DNA of 64,000 bases from Manihot esculenta (taxonomy: Eukaryota; Streptophyta; Magnoliopsida; Malpighiales; Euphorbiaceae), in assembly GCF_001659605.2 (NCBI RefSeq), contig NC_035169.2, forward strand, positions 19,530,263-19,594,262, read 5' to 3'. Positions 1 to 11,355 of this stretch are shown here, in pieces. The notes under the pieces are model-generated. The model saw only the letters and a program-made list of their open reading frames with translations, ran no database searches and had not been told where the DNA came from. Every line of letters starts with the position of its first letter. Within the stretch, counting starts at the first letter, position 1. The position numbers were made by a program, and so were the translations under genes.

Positions 1-3000
1 TCCACATCAGACTCATTAAGAACCTTGCTCGAATTTGACACGAACTTCCGTAACATGGAAACATGGAAAACCGGATGGATTCTCTCCATTGAAGCAGGTA
101 GGTCCAACTTGTACGATACATTCCCAATCTTCTGCAAGATTTCAAAGGGTCCGATGTACCGTGAAGCTAGCATACCTTTCTTCCCAAAACGGATCACCCT
201 TTTCATAGGAGACACCTTGAGCAACACCATATCTCCCTCCTGAAACTCTACAAGCTTCCTGCGGACATTTGCATAACTTTTTTGCCGACTCACAACAGTC
301 TTGATTCTTTCTCTGATAACGGGCACTACTCTGCTGGTGATCTCTACTAGCTCGGGCCCTGCTAAGGCCCTTTCTCCAACTTCTTCCCAGCAGACAGGTG
401 ACCTGCACTTCCTTCCATACAAAGCTTCATATGGAGCCATCCTATGCTAGCATGATAGCTGTTATTGTAGGCAAACTCCACCAAGGGTAGATGCTGCCTC
501 CAAGAACCGCCAAAATCTAGCACACACATTCTGAGCATATCTTCAATTGTCTGGATGGTCCTCTCTGACTGTCCGTCAGTCTGTGGATGGAAAGCAGTGC
601 TAAAATCCAGCCTGGTACCCATAGCGTTCTGCAGACTCTGCCAAAACCTGGAGGTGAACTAGGGTCCCCTATCTGACACTATTGAAACGGGAGCCCCATG
701 CAGCCTGACAACCTCTTCCACATACACCTGCGCCAGTTTGTCCACAGAATAGCCACTCCTGACAGGGATGAAGTGAGCAGATTTAGTCAGTCTGTCCACA
801 ACCACCCATATGGAGTCCAACCTGTTGGACGTTGCCAGTAACCGCACCACAAAATCCATAGCTATATTTTCCCATTTCCACTCTGGAATCGGCAGTGGGT
901 TGAGCATTCCAGCCGGCTTCTGATGTTCCAGCTTCACCTTCTGACATACTTCGCAGGCGGACACGAACTGTGCCACTTCTCTTTTCATAGCTGGCCACCA
1001 ATAAACTATTTTCAGATCCTGGTACATCTTGGTGGCTCCAGGGTGAACACTGTATCTAGCATTATGAGCTTCCCTCATAATGTCTCCCTTCAGGCTCATG
1101 TCATTTGGTACACATAACCTACTCCCATAGCGGAGGATCCCCTTGTTGTCAAATCTGAACTCTTCATTCTTGCCTTCTTGGATTGCTCTTGCTATCTTCA
1201 CCAACTCGGGGTCCTCATGCTGTTTCTGAGCCACCTGCTCCAGAAACACGGGTGTCACTCTCATCTGGGCTATCAAAGCACCTGTACCAGACAACTCCAA
1301 CTGCAGCCCTTCATCAATGAGCTTATAGAATTCCCTCACCACCGGTCTTCTCTCTGCTGTAATATGGGATAGATTGTCAAGTGATTTCCGGCTTAGGGCA
1401 TCTGCCACAACAATTGCCTTACCCGGATGGTACTGAATTTTGCAATCATACTCACTAAGCTGTTCTATCCATCTCCTCTACCTCAGATTCAACTCCCTCT
1501 GACTCAAGATGTACTGTAAGCTCTTATGATCTGAGAAGATCTCACATTTAACCGCATAAAGGTAATGCCTCCACATCTTGAGTGTGAAGATCACAGTTGC
1601 CATCTCTAGATCGTGTGTAGGATAATTCAACTCATGCTTCTTCAGCTGCCTAGAAGCATAAGCAATTACCCTTTCATTTTGCATTAACACACAACCTAGT
1701 CCCACACGGGATGCATCACAAAACACTGTGAAGTCTTCATTACTGGTAGGCAGAGCTAACACAGGTGCTGACGTCAACCTTTTCTTCAGCTCTTCAAAGC
1801 TTTCCTCACACTGCTCAGACCACACAAACCTCTGGTTCTTCTTGGTCAATCTGGTCATAGGAGCGGCAATTTTGGAGAAGTCCTGAACGAACTTCCTGTA
1901 GTAACCTGCCAAACCCAGAAAGCTCTTAATCTCTGAAACTGTAGGGGGTTTGGGCCAGTTAACTACAGCTTCCACCTTCTTGGGGTCCACTTCAATTCCC
2001 TGTTTTGACACAACATGCCCCAAGAATGAGATGCTCCATAACCAGAACTCACACTTGGAGAACTTGGCATACAAGCCATGCTCTCTCAAGGTCAGCAAAA
2101 CTATCCTCAAATGATGGGCATGCTCCTCTTCGTTTCTGGAATACACTAAGATATCATCAATGAAGACAATAACAAAGTGATCCAGATACTGGCTAAAAAC
2201 TCTGTTCATGAGATCCATGAATGCTGCAGGGGCATTGGTTAGCCCAAACGGAATTACTAGGAACTCATAATGCCCATATCTTGTCCTAAACGCCGTCTTC
2301 GGCACATCTTCTTCTCTGATTCTCAGCTGATGGTACCCGGATCTCAGATCTATCTTGGAAAAACAACTTGCTCCTGCTAGCTGGTCAAATAGATCGTCGA
2401 TCCTAGATAACAGATACTTATTCTTGGTAGTGACTTTGTTCAACTACCTGTAGTCGATACAAAGTCTCAAGGATCCATCCTTCTTCTTTACAAACAGCAC
2501 TAGAGCACCCCAAGGTGAGGTGCTCGGTTGGATGAAACCCTTGTCTACCAACTCCTGCAACTGCTCCTTTAGCTCCTTCAACTCTGCTGGTGCCATCCTG
2601 TAGGGAGAGATAGAGATTGGTCTGGTTCCAGACATCACTTCTATTTCAAACTCTATCTCCCTAGCAGGTGGTAGTCCTGGAAGCTCGTCTGGGAAGACAT
2701 CTGGAAACTCTCTGACTACGGGCACTGAGGTGGGCTCCCTGACTTAATTATCCAGCTCTCTCACATGAGCTAGAAACCCCTGACAATCCCTCCTGAGTAA
2801 CCTACGAGCCTGTAGGGCTGATATCAGACCTCTAAGCATACCCCTCCTATCTCCTCTAAAGACAACCTCTGACCCATCCTGATCTCTGAACCTGACTACC
2901 TTGTCTCTGCAGTCCAAGGTAGCACCATGAGTAGATAGCCAATCCATCCCCAGAATGACATCAAAATCCGTCAAATCTAGAACCACAAGGTCGGCTGGAA

Positions 3001-4808
3001 GGCATCTATCCTCTACAAACACTGGACTGAACCGGCAGACTGACTCTGCCACTGATGGGTCACACTTGGGTCCACTGACCCAGAGGGGACACTCTAACCC
3101 AGAGACTATCAAATCCAACCTCTCTACGGCTCTCAGAGCAACAAAAGAATGAGATGCACCAGGGTCCATTAAAGCATACACATTTGAACAACCAATGGTA
3201 AGATTACCTGACACTACGGTTTTTGACGTGTTTGCCTCCTGCTGTGTCATAGTGAAGATCCGAGCTGGAGCTGATGGACCTTCACCCCGGGAACCTGCTG
3301 AAGAAGAGGCTGCCCCTCTCCCTCTGCCTCTGCCACTGCCCTGATTCGAGGCTGGAGCTACTGGCTGAGCCACACTACCTGAAGCCATCTGCTGGGACGG
3401 TGCCATAAAAGCTGCCCTAGGACACTCCCGAGCCATGTGTCCCTCTTGCCCACACCTGAAGCAGGCCGTTGTCCCAAACCGACATACTCCCTTGTGTGGC
3501 TTACCACACCTCAAGCATTCTGAACCATCTGAACCTGAGCTCGAGCCACCACCTAATCCTAGACCTGACTTCAAACGGTTCCAAAACTTATTCTTCTTTG
3601 GCTTTTTAGTGGTGCTGCTCCACTTTTTACTGCCTGAAGCTGCTGCACTCAGAGAAGAGGGATCTAACTTTCCCTTGCCTGAGGTTTGGAACCCGAGGGC
3701 TGTGCCACTTGCTTCTTAACTGTCCCCTGAATAATGGCACTAGCCTCCATCTTTCGTGCTACATCCACTATGGTGTGGAAGCCCTCTCTCTCTGCTGCTA
3801 GAATTAGGGAGGAATACTTAGGGTGGAGCCTCATGGTATACCTCCTGGCCTTCTTCTGATTTGTGTCATATGCCTGGCCCACATATTGCAGCAACTCCAG
3901 AAACTTGTCGGTATACTCGTCGACACTCATCTCCTCTGTCTGCCTTAGCTGCTCAAACTCCACAACTTTCAGCTCTCTGGAACTGTCTGGAAATGCCCAT
4001 CCTGCAAACTCATTTGCAAACTGCTCCCAGGATAAGCTGTCCAACCTTGGGTCTACATAATTTTTGAACCATTCTCTTGCTTTCTTGCATTTCAGCGTGA
4101 ATCCCGCCATCTAAATGGCCCTACTATCATTTGCTCCCAACTCATCTGTAATCATCTTTACCGTTTTGAGATACTCAAACGGATCATCACCAGTCTTAAA
4201 CTTGGGAGCATCCAGCTTCAGGTAATCTGTCATCTTTACATTGCTCCCCACAGATGAGCTAGCCTTGGGTGTTTGGATATTCGGGACCATGGGTTCTGCT
4301 GGAGGAGGAGGAGGTGCAACATTCCCTGGGTTAGGGTTTGCTGTATTTGGGTAGAAGGGTGAGGGTGGATACATAGGGTATTGGGGATATGATGGGTAAA
4401 AAGGAGGGTAAGGCATGTAGGAGGGATATGGGTTAAAGCTGGAGTAATCCGATGTACCCCCATCAGATACCCTGGGCCCTGCAGAAAGGGTTGATACTGG
4501 GGTGGATAACCAAACCCCGAGGCCTGAGCGCCTCCTTGAGATTCTCCCATGCCCTCTTCTGACATACTCATGCCCAAGCTACCATCTCTTCTCTGCTCAT
4601 CCTCCTCTGATCCCCTCAAATCAGCTGACAATCCACCCTGAACTATTCCCCTCCTGCTAACATCAAAAGACCTTCTAGGGTCCCTTAACGTTCCCTCTCT
4701 ACTTGATCTACATGACATTGCCCTTGGCAAAGCAGGGGGACGGGCATCCATGCCCTCATTCTCTGATGGGACTCCAGTCAATCGTGTAGATCGACGAGCG
4801 CCTCGCAT
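1..4808 (-). pseudogene. Element A: chromovirus (Tekay/Del-like) gag-pol, decayed, cut by the window edge
   Basis: Read leftward from an ATG at 4808 (MRGARRSTRLTG), this is a Ty3/gypsy polyprotein: gag, CCHC zinc knuckle ([15 protein letters not shown], about 3440), protease (MDPGASHSF), reverse transcriptase with VFIDDIL, RNase H ([11 protein letters not shown]), then integrase with the HHCC zinc region and SDRGP. The chromodomain-like end lies just beyond position 1. The same order is uninterrupted in element D, so the breaks are easy to place: in-frame stops at 4111-4113, 2744-2746, 2444-2446, 1478-1480 and 659-661. Four are TAG where D or another copy has CAG; one is TAA. Near 3710 the reading frame is also lost between the gag core and the zinc knuckle. 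The product cannot be a full polyprotein. The left half and 3' LTR are outside the window. Confidence 0.93.
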
Positions 4809-5055
4809 TCTAATTTCTGAAACACAACATATACACATAAACATCAGCATCATATGGTTCATGTGGAAACACATGAACCCACATCACATACATAGCATAA
4901 CATTAATGCACATGCATATCATCATGCCATTACACATCATCATCAAGACAGGACTCTACATCCTATCCTAGTGGACATGATTTTTCCTATTGTGCTTACC
5001 CTTCTATGACATCTATGAGCCCGACACTCTCTAGGTCCGACCATATGAACCTAGG

Positions 5056-5067
5056 GCTTTGATACCA
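5056..5067 (-). promoter_or_regulatory. Primer-binding site of element A (initiator tRNA-Met type)
   Basis: On the minus strand this reads TGGTATCAAAGC, one base off the TGGTATCAGAGC complementary to the 3' end of plant initiator tRNA-Met. It lies 3 bases inside the LTR end at 5071, the usual place for minus-strand priming. The stretch 4809-5055 is untranslated leader with no ORF I can support. Confidence 0.85.
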
Positions 5068-6220
5068 CTCTGTAACGACTCAAAAACCGGACCGCTACCG
5101 GCACTAGGATCCAGATCGACTTAAGGTCGCCGGGACCCGTAGCAAGCCTACTATACATCCTGTACATCAAATAAAATCCCATACATGATCAACATTTCAT
5201 AAAAACTTTAAACTTTTAATACACCAAGCTTGACCTGTGCATGCACCATAACTGAAATATAAAACCCCACACTAGAGCCCTCATCAAATGCTCTAGCGGG
5301 GTAACATATCATATGTCAAGCCTGGTTCAACATAACTCATCATTAAAACATTTCATATAGATCATGTACAAAAGGGGGATTAACCATACATTAGGGCTGA
5401 GCACAATACTAATCCTCATTACAACCCTGTACAATACCTTACATTACATTACATTATTTTACATATCATGTCCACTACTAATCTATTACAAATACAAAGC
5501 TTTTACCCTTGACGACTTTCTGGTCTATCCTGAACCTGCAAACCTAGGGGTTAGGGGAAAAGGGTGAGCTACAAGAGCCCAGTGAGCAGAACAATAAAAC
5601 AATTTATAAATATATGCTATCATGAAATGCATCACATCACAAACAATTCACATCACGGATGGACTTGTCACTAATAACCCTATACATAGTCTAACTGTGC
5701 CAGGAGCATAGAATGGGCCTCGCTGGTCCTTCTCTTAACATCACATAACATAACATATCCAATGTGCCAGGGGCGTAGAATGGGCCTCACTAGTCTTTCT
5801 CTCACATCGTGCCAGGGGCGTAGAATGGGCCTCACTGGACTTCCATACCATATCATAACATATCATATTGAGGGCTAGTGGGTCATCCAATATCCATCCA
5901 CATCAACAACATATTATGCAATGCATCATATTCGTGAATTCTAATGCAAAACAACCTAGTACATATCATGGCATTCATGATGCATGAACATGTTAAAAAT
6001 TTCATTTACTTTAAAAACATAGTTCAGTTCTACTCACCTCTGGCTGACTCTGAAATAGCTAGCACTGCTGGCCTCCTCGGTTCCTCGGGTCCGATCCTAC
6101 ACAGGTGGACTCAAATGAGGGACCAAACAACTCTAGCAAGACTCTAAACACCTCCCCAAAAACCCCCCTAAAACATCATAAAACATTCATAGAAAACATG
6201 CAAAGGAAGGCTGAACAGGG

Positions 6221-6445
6221 GACTTTCGGCGGCAGGTTCGGCGGCCGAAGGTCCCTCCAGAGCCGAAAGTCAAGCACTTTCGGGGGCAGGGTTCGGCGGC
6301 CGAAAGTCCTTCCAGAGCCGAAAGTCACAACCTTCGGGGGCAGGTTCGGCGGCCGAAACTCCCTTCCAGAGCCGAAAGTCCAAACTTTCGGGGGCGAGTT
6401 TAGGCGGCCAAACTGCCTCCACAGGCAGGTTCGGCGGTCGAAACT
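6221..6445 (-). repeat. 54-bp LTR minisatellite with TTCGGCGGCCGAA, element A
   Basis: Three consecutive units begin at a TTCGGCGGCCGAA 13-mer and have a period of 54-55 bp; each also holds a CAGAGCCGAAAGTC block and a TTCGGGGGCAGG block. A fourth, degenerate unit follows. Many CpGs fall in an otherwise AT-rich LTR. Confidence 0.88.
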
Positions 6446-6962
6446 AGGCTCTCCCAAAGGGTAGAACCCGATTTTGCCTTGCATATCCAGCCACCCTCAA
6501 CAACCCAACATGCAACAAACTACACTAAAACATGCATAAATACATTTCCAAGCATATAGGGGCATAAAACTAACCTATACCCCAACAAACATCACATTTA
6601 GCATACATTTAACATAAAGGGTACATAAACCCTAACATTTTACACCTAGCCTAAACATGTATCAAAACCCTTAACCCCTTTTTATAACTTACTTAAAACA
6701 TCATAAAAGGCATGGATCGACACTTACCTCTTGAAGATAGAGAGGAGATGCGATCCCAAACTCAGAGATATGGAGGAACAAGCTCCGGGGGTCTCCAAGC
6801 TTCAAAACTTTGATCTTTAGCTCAAGAATCTTCAAAATAAGATGAAAGCTTGTCAAAACTTGAAAGATTTGAAGGAAAACATAAAATCGACCAAAGGAAG
6901 GCGAAATCTCACCTATGCCCGAAAATAGAGAGAGAAAACTCGCCCATTTTCGGACATGGGGC

Positions 6963-6971
6963 CTTTTATAG
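6963..6971 (-). promoter_or_regulatory. TATA box of element A LTR
   Basis: The minus strand reads CTATAAAAG. The box is conserved in the other minus-oriented chromovirus LTRs of this window (K 9028-9037, fragment 11878-11886, E 42074-42082 and 52039-52047, F 48418-48426; CTACAAAAG in 20373-20381). It lies about 235 nt upstream of the conserved splice donor and just downstream of a promoter-proximal TTCGGCGGCCGAA motif. Confidence 0.75.
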
Positions 6972-7740
6972 GTGGCTGGCCAGACCACCTTCGGGGGCCT
7001 AAGGTGCTTCCGCAAGAGCACCATGTTCGGCGGCCGAACCTGGACTCTTCCTCTAAGGTGTTTTCTTTCAAAAATTCATTTTCTTCCTTCATGAAAACTA
7101 TAAAAACATGTAAAAACATTTTATAAAAACATATTTTACCCTTCTAGAGGGTTCCGACATCCGAGATTCCGCCGAAAAGTAGGAATTCCGATGCCGGGGT
7201 CTAGCTGGGTATTACACCAAGCTTGACCTGTGCATGCACCAAAACTGTATACATAAAAATCTTATACTAGAGCCCTCATCAAATGCTCTAGTTGGGTCAA
7301 TATTTCATACATCAAGCTTGGTTCAACATATATCATCATTAAAACATTTCATAAAGATCATGTACCAAAAGGAATTAACCATACATTAGGGCCAAGCACA
7401 ATACTAATCCTCATTACATTACTGTACAATACCTTACATTACATTACATGTCATTTCATGTCCACTACTAATCTATTACATACACAATGCCTTTATCCTT
7501 GCTGACTTCTTGTGCTATCTCTGACCCTGCAACCTGGGGGTTAGGGGAAAGGGGTGAGCTACTAAAGCCCAGTGAGCAGAACAGTAAAAACAATTTAATA
7601 AAACACATGCTTTCATGAAATGCGTCACAACACAAACAATTCACAACAAGGATGGACTTGTCACCAGTAACCCTCTACATAATCCAATGTGTCCGGCCCT
7701 CGACGGAGCTCTCCAGGACTTCCTCTTGAACATAACAAAA

Positions 7741-7916
7741 TGCCAGGATGCGTGGAATGGGCAGCCTTGGACTTTCTTACATGGTGCCAGGACGCGTGGC
7801 ATGGGCAGCCCTGGACTTGCTTACATTGTGCCAAGACGCGTGGCATGGGCAGCCCTGGACTTCCTTACATTATGCCAGGACGCGTGGCATGGGCAACCCT
7901 GGACTTGCTTATCATA
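7741..7916 (-). repeat. Four 44-bp tandem repeats in K's LTR
   Basis: Units start at 7741, 7785, 7829 and 7873, an exact 44-bp period. Each reads TGCCAGGACGCGTGG, then GGGCAGCCCTGGACTT and a TTACAT tail. CCAGG and CCTGG form the arms of a potential hairpin inside each unit. Other LTRs hold divergent versions in the same place. Confidence 0.92.
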
Positions 7917-8280
7917 CCATATCATATCATACCGAGGGCTAGTGGGTCATCCAATATCCATCCACATCAACATCATATTATGCAATGCATCATATTCTTG
8001 AATTCTAATGCAAAACAACCTAACACATATCATGGCATTCGTGATGCATGAACATGCTAAAACGATTTCATTACTTTTAAAACATAGTTCAGTTCTACTC
8101 ACCTCTGGCTGACTCTAAAACAGCTAACACTGCTGGCCTCCTCGGCTCCTCGGGTTCGATCCTACACAAGTGGACTCAAATGAGGGACCAAATATACTCT
8201 ATAAGGACTCTAAACATCTCCCCAAAAATCCCTAAAACATCATCAAAACATGCATAAGAAACAAGCAAAGGAAGGCTGGG

Positions 8281-8512
8281 TAGGGGACTTTTGGTGGTAG
8301 GTTCGGCGGCCGAAGGTCCTCACAGAGCTGAAAGTCAGGCACTTTCGGGGGCAGGGTTCGGCGGCCGAAAGCCTTCACAGATCCGAAAGTCACTAACCTT
8401 CGGGGGCAGGTTCGGCAGCCGAAACTTTCCTCCAGAGTCGAAAGTCCAACTTTCGGGGGCGAGGTTAGGCGGCCAAAACTGCCTCCCCTGGCAGGTTCGG
8501 CGGCCGAACCTG
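8281..8512 (-). repeat. TTCGGCGGCCGAA array, element K LTR
   Basis: The layout matches A's array: TTCGGCGGCCGAA or near copies every 54 bp or so, with TTCGGGGGCAGG and GAGCCGAAAGTC blocks between, and several mismatches. Confidence 0.85.
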
Positions 8513-9301
8513 GGTTCTCCAGGATGGCAGAACCCGATTTCGCCTCACACATCTAGCCTCCCAAAACCCTCCAAACTCATACTCAACACTCAAAAGCATG
8601 CATAAACACATCATCAAGCATATAGGGGCATAAAACTAGCCTATACCCCAACAAACATCACATTTAACATCACATTTCTCATTGAACTAACATAACCCTA
8701 ACATTTTACATCTACTCTAAACATGTATTAAACACCCTTAAAATCCCTCAAAACTTACTTAAAACATAAAAGAAGGTGAGGATCTACGCTTACCTCTTGA
8801 AGATCGAGAGGAGAGGTGATCCAAACTTGGAGATTGGGAGAAATCGAGCTCCAGGGATCTCCAAGTTTCAAAACTTTGATCTTAGCTTAAAATCTTCAAA
8901 ACAAATGTAAAAACTCATCAAAACTTGAAGGAAATGAAGGAAAACACAAAATCAACCAAAGAAGGGCGAAATCTCACCTATGCCCGAAAATAGAGAGAGC
9001 AAACTCGCCCATTTTCGGATAAGGGGCCCTTTATAGGTGGCTGGCCAGACCACCTTCGGGGGCCAAAGGTGCTTCTACAAGAGCCTAATGTTCGGCGGTC
9101 GAACCTGGCTTTTCCCTCCTTGGTCTTTTCTTTCAAAACTCAATTTCTTTCTTCATTAAAACCATAAAAACATATAAAAACATTTTAGAAAACCTTTATT
9201 TTACCCTTCTAGAAAGCTCCGACATCCAAGAATTCTGGATTCCAATGGAGATTCCGCCGGAAGGTAGGAATTCCGATGCTGGGGTCTAGCCAGGTATTAC
9301 A

Positions 9302-9494
9302 TTCTTCCCCTCTTAAGAACATTCGTCCCCGAATGTTCAACACATAAGCATAGCATGGCATAACACACATATCAACAAGGAGGCACATAACAACAAAAAC
9401 ACTAACCTTAAAATAGATAGGGGTATTGCTGGAGCATAGACTCCCATGTCTCCCAGGTACATTCTTCTATGTTGTGGTGATTCCAAAGGACTTT
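9302..9494 (-). pseudogene. Element K: polypurine tract and chromodomain-end fragment of pol
   Basis: On the minus strand the last codons of a chromovirus polyprotein ([11 protein letters not shown]) are followed by a spacer with GAACATTCGGGGACGAATGT and then the purine-rich AAGAGGGGAAGAA beside the LTR start at 9301. Only the C-terminal tail is left; an Athila LTR replaces the rest at 9495. The tail overlaps in homology with the one at 13021, so K and L are different elements. Confidence 0.88.
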
Positions 9495-11101
9495 TGACTC
9501 GCGGTTGTCGAAACCGGTCAAAAATAACCTCTGCGATTATCAATAATCTTACAACTGCAGATAGTGGTAAAGGATCGAATCCACAGAGAATTGAGTACTT
9601 ATCTATTTTTCCTAAACAAGAGCAATCAGAATCAACTGAAAGCACAACTGAAAGCAAGTAGAGCAAAAGTAAAGTGCAATAAAGTAAAAAGGGGGTTTTG
9701 AGAATGATTTGACTAACAACTATTGAAAGCAATTAAAACAGCAAGTAATTAAAATAAAAGAGGAAATCAATATGAGAAAAGTCTAGTTGAAGATATGGAT
9801 CCACTTTGGTTGTTTGGGTTGATCATTGAAACTTATGTTTTCTTGATTGGTTCAATAGATTAGTTATGGGGGTGGAAAACGCTTCTCACCACCATGTCTC
9901 TCCTTCTGATTAAATCAATCAGGGAACATCCTCTAATCAATTACTAATTAACAAATTGCCAAGGAACGTCCTTGGACCTTAGGCATCAAAACAATTGTCA
10001 ATTGCATAAAGAATGAGAGAGATCCAATCCTAGCTACTCCAAACGCATGAAGATGATGCTAGATCATGCAATTCCTTAGTTTTTACACCAAGTGTTCTTA
10101 GGTCAGAATATTTCCAGCAATTACAGACTAACAAATATCCCAACTAACAATCAATTAACTTTGCAATCAAGAATCAAGTGGCCAATTTGATCAAAATAAC
10201 AAAGCAATCTTAGAATTAAGCACACAATTGCATGAATATTGAACAAACCAAAAGCAAATACTTTATGTTCAGATCTCACAACCCTTTAAACAACCTTAGT
10301 TTCAACCAAACTTCAACTAGAATTAAGGTTTCAGCCACTCATGGCTGAACCAAAACAGAAAATAGAAGAGAAGAACAAAGGGAGAAGAACCGGCGGTGGC
10401 AAACCATTGGGTGGAGCGGCGGCCGAACCCTTGGAGAGGTGGGGATCTTGAATTCTTGAAATATGCCACTTCTTGTCTTCTTAAGGCCTTTAAATAAGTA
10501 TTGGGAGGCTATCTAGGGTTTCTTGGGTGTCCATGCATCTTTTAGAGGCTACCCAAAATACCCTTGGTCTAATATGTGCCTTCTATGTGCATGTGTGAAG
10601 GCAAGGGAGGGGCTTTTTGGTCTTTTAATTGCTGTCCAAGGTGTGTCCAAGAAGTCTTCTTCACATTATTCTTGCCACTCATGCACTAAAGAGGAAGGTG
10701 GAGCCTCTTTTGAATTTTGAATGTACATGGCATGAAGTGGAAAACATATGATCTTCAATATTTGGCTTCTTGAATAAGAGGCAAGTTAGGAGGATTTTCG
10801 GCCGCCTAAGCTTATTTCCGGAAGCTAGACTTTCGACTCTGGAGCAGACTTTTGGCCGCCGAAGGTGCCGCCGAAGATGGGTGACTTTCGGCTCTGGACG
10901 AGACTTTCGATCGCCGAAGGTGCTTCCGAAGGTGGCTTTTTCAGATTTGGCACTTTTTGGCAGTTTTAAGAGCATTTTCTCTTGATTGTCTCTTTATACC
11001 TAATATCTGCAAAACATGATTAAAACCACAAAATTAGGTAGAAAAGGTGTAAATAAACATTAAGAACATAATGATAAAATGGACTAAAATATGCTCTATC
11101 A
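9495..11101 (-). mobile_element. Solo LTR of an Athila element (same family as B)
   Basis: The plus strand starts TGACTCGCGGTTGTCG and ends ATATGCTCTATCA, the exact reverse of B's LTR ends; at 1607 bp it matches B's 1614 and 1626 bp. No internal region is attached. The flanks differ: ACTTT on the left (K pol) and GGGCA on the right (a chromovirus LTR interior), so no target-site duplication is visible. A motif array sits at 10793-10937, and a TATA-like TTATTTAAAGG near 10487-10497 on the minus strand. Confidence 0.9.
10793..10937 (+). repeat. TTCGGCCGCCGAA-type array in Athila solo LTR
   Basis: This stretch has TTTTCGGCCGCCTAAG, TTTGGCCGCCGAAGG, GCCGCCGAAGATG and GATCGCCGAAGG, with CTTTCGGCTCTGGA blocks between, which are the reverse of CCAGAGCCGAAAG. 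It is the same unit design as in the chromovirus LTRs, although the host LTR is Athila. Confidence 0.85.
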
Positions 11102-11355
11102 GGGCACTTTCGGCGGTAGGTTCGGCGGCCGAAAGTCCCTCCAGAATCGAAACTCAGCCACTTTCGGCGGCACCTTCGGCGGCCGAAAGTCCCTTCCAGA
11201 GACGAAACTCATGCATGTTCGGCGGCACCTTCGGCGGCTGAAACTCCCCTCCAAAGCCGAAAGTCCAACTTTCGGGGGCAGGGTTCGGCAGCCAAAAACT
11301 TGCCTCCATAGGCAGATTCGGCGGCCGAAAGTCCTTCGGCTGCCGAACCTGAGTT
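11102..11355 (-). repeat. TTCGGCGGCCGAA array in LTR fragment
   Basis: Four 13-mer or near-13-mer units lie about 54 bp apart, with an added TTCGGCTGCCGAA at the end. The 'cggcggcacc' variant of the spacer also occurs in E and F. Confidence 0.85.

Larger units (their letters stand above)
4817..6727 (-). other. Predicted leader intron of element A
   Basis: The donor reads CTTCAAGAG|GTAAGTG in the LTR, and the acceptor is a T-rich GTGTTTCAG 9 nt before the gag ATG. The spacing is 1911 nt. The same pair occurs at matching places in D, E and G. Removal would take out the U5 region, the PBS and the upstream ATGs. This is inferred from consensus and conservation only. Confidence 0.5.
5071..7216 (-). 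mobile_element. 5' LTR of element A
   Basis: The plus strand reads TGTAACGACT at the left end and GGGTATTACA at the right end, so on the minus strand the LTR begins TGTAATACC and ends GTTACA. It is 2146 bp, typical of Tekay/Del chromoviruses. It contains the inverted-repeat array (6221-6445), a second array of units around CCAGGGGCGTAG (5696-5850), a TATA box (6963-6971) and a splice-donor-like site (6727). Its right end joins LTR sequence of element K directly. Confidence 0.92.
7217..9301 (-). mobile_element. Element K: truncated chromovirus 3' LTR
   Basis: This is a second chromovirus LTR, following A's LTR head to tail. Its U3 end is intact (GGTATTACA at 9301, next to a polypurine tract), but it begins at CCAAGCTTGACC, the sequence found at 5224 in A's LTR, so about 153 bp of the U5 end are absent. 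The simplest reading is that element A inserted inside K's LTR and the missing piece lies left of the window. TATA is at 9028-9037 and the splice-donor-like site at 8793. Confidence 0.9.

Noticed and set aside
6105..6484. Overlapping ORFs on both strands rich in FGGR, RRPK, SAAE, PPKV
   Set aside because: Shadows of the TTCGGCGGCCGAA array. The same peptides appear wherever the array occurs.
7615..8051. Open frames with repeated WAALDFLTLCQDAWHGQPW-like peptides
   Set aside because: Translation of the 44-bp LTR repeats; open in several frames only because 44 is not a multiple of 3 and the units lack stops. No homologous product.
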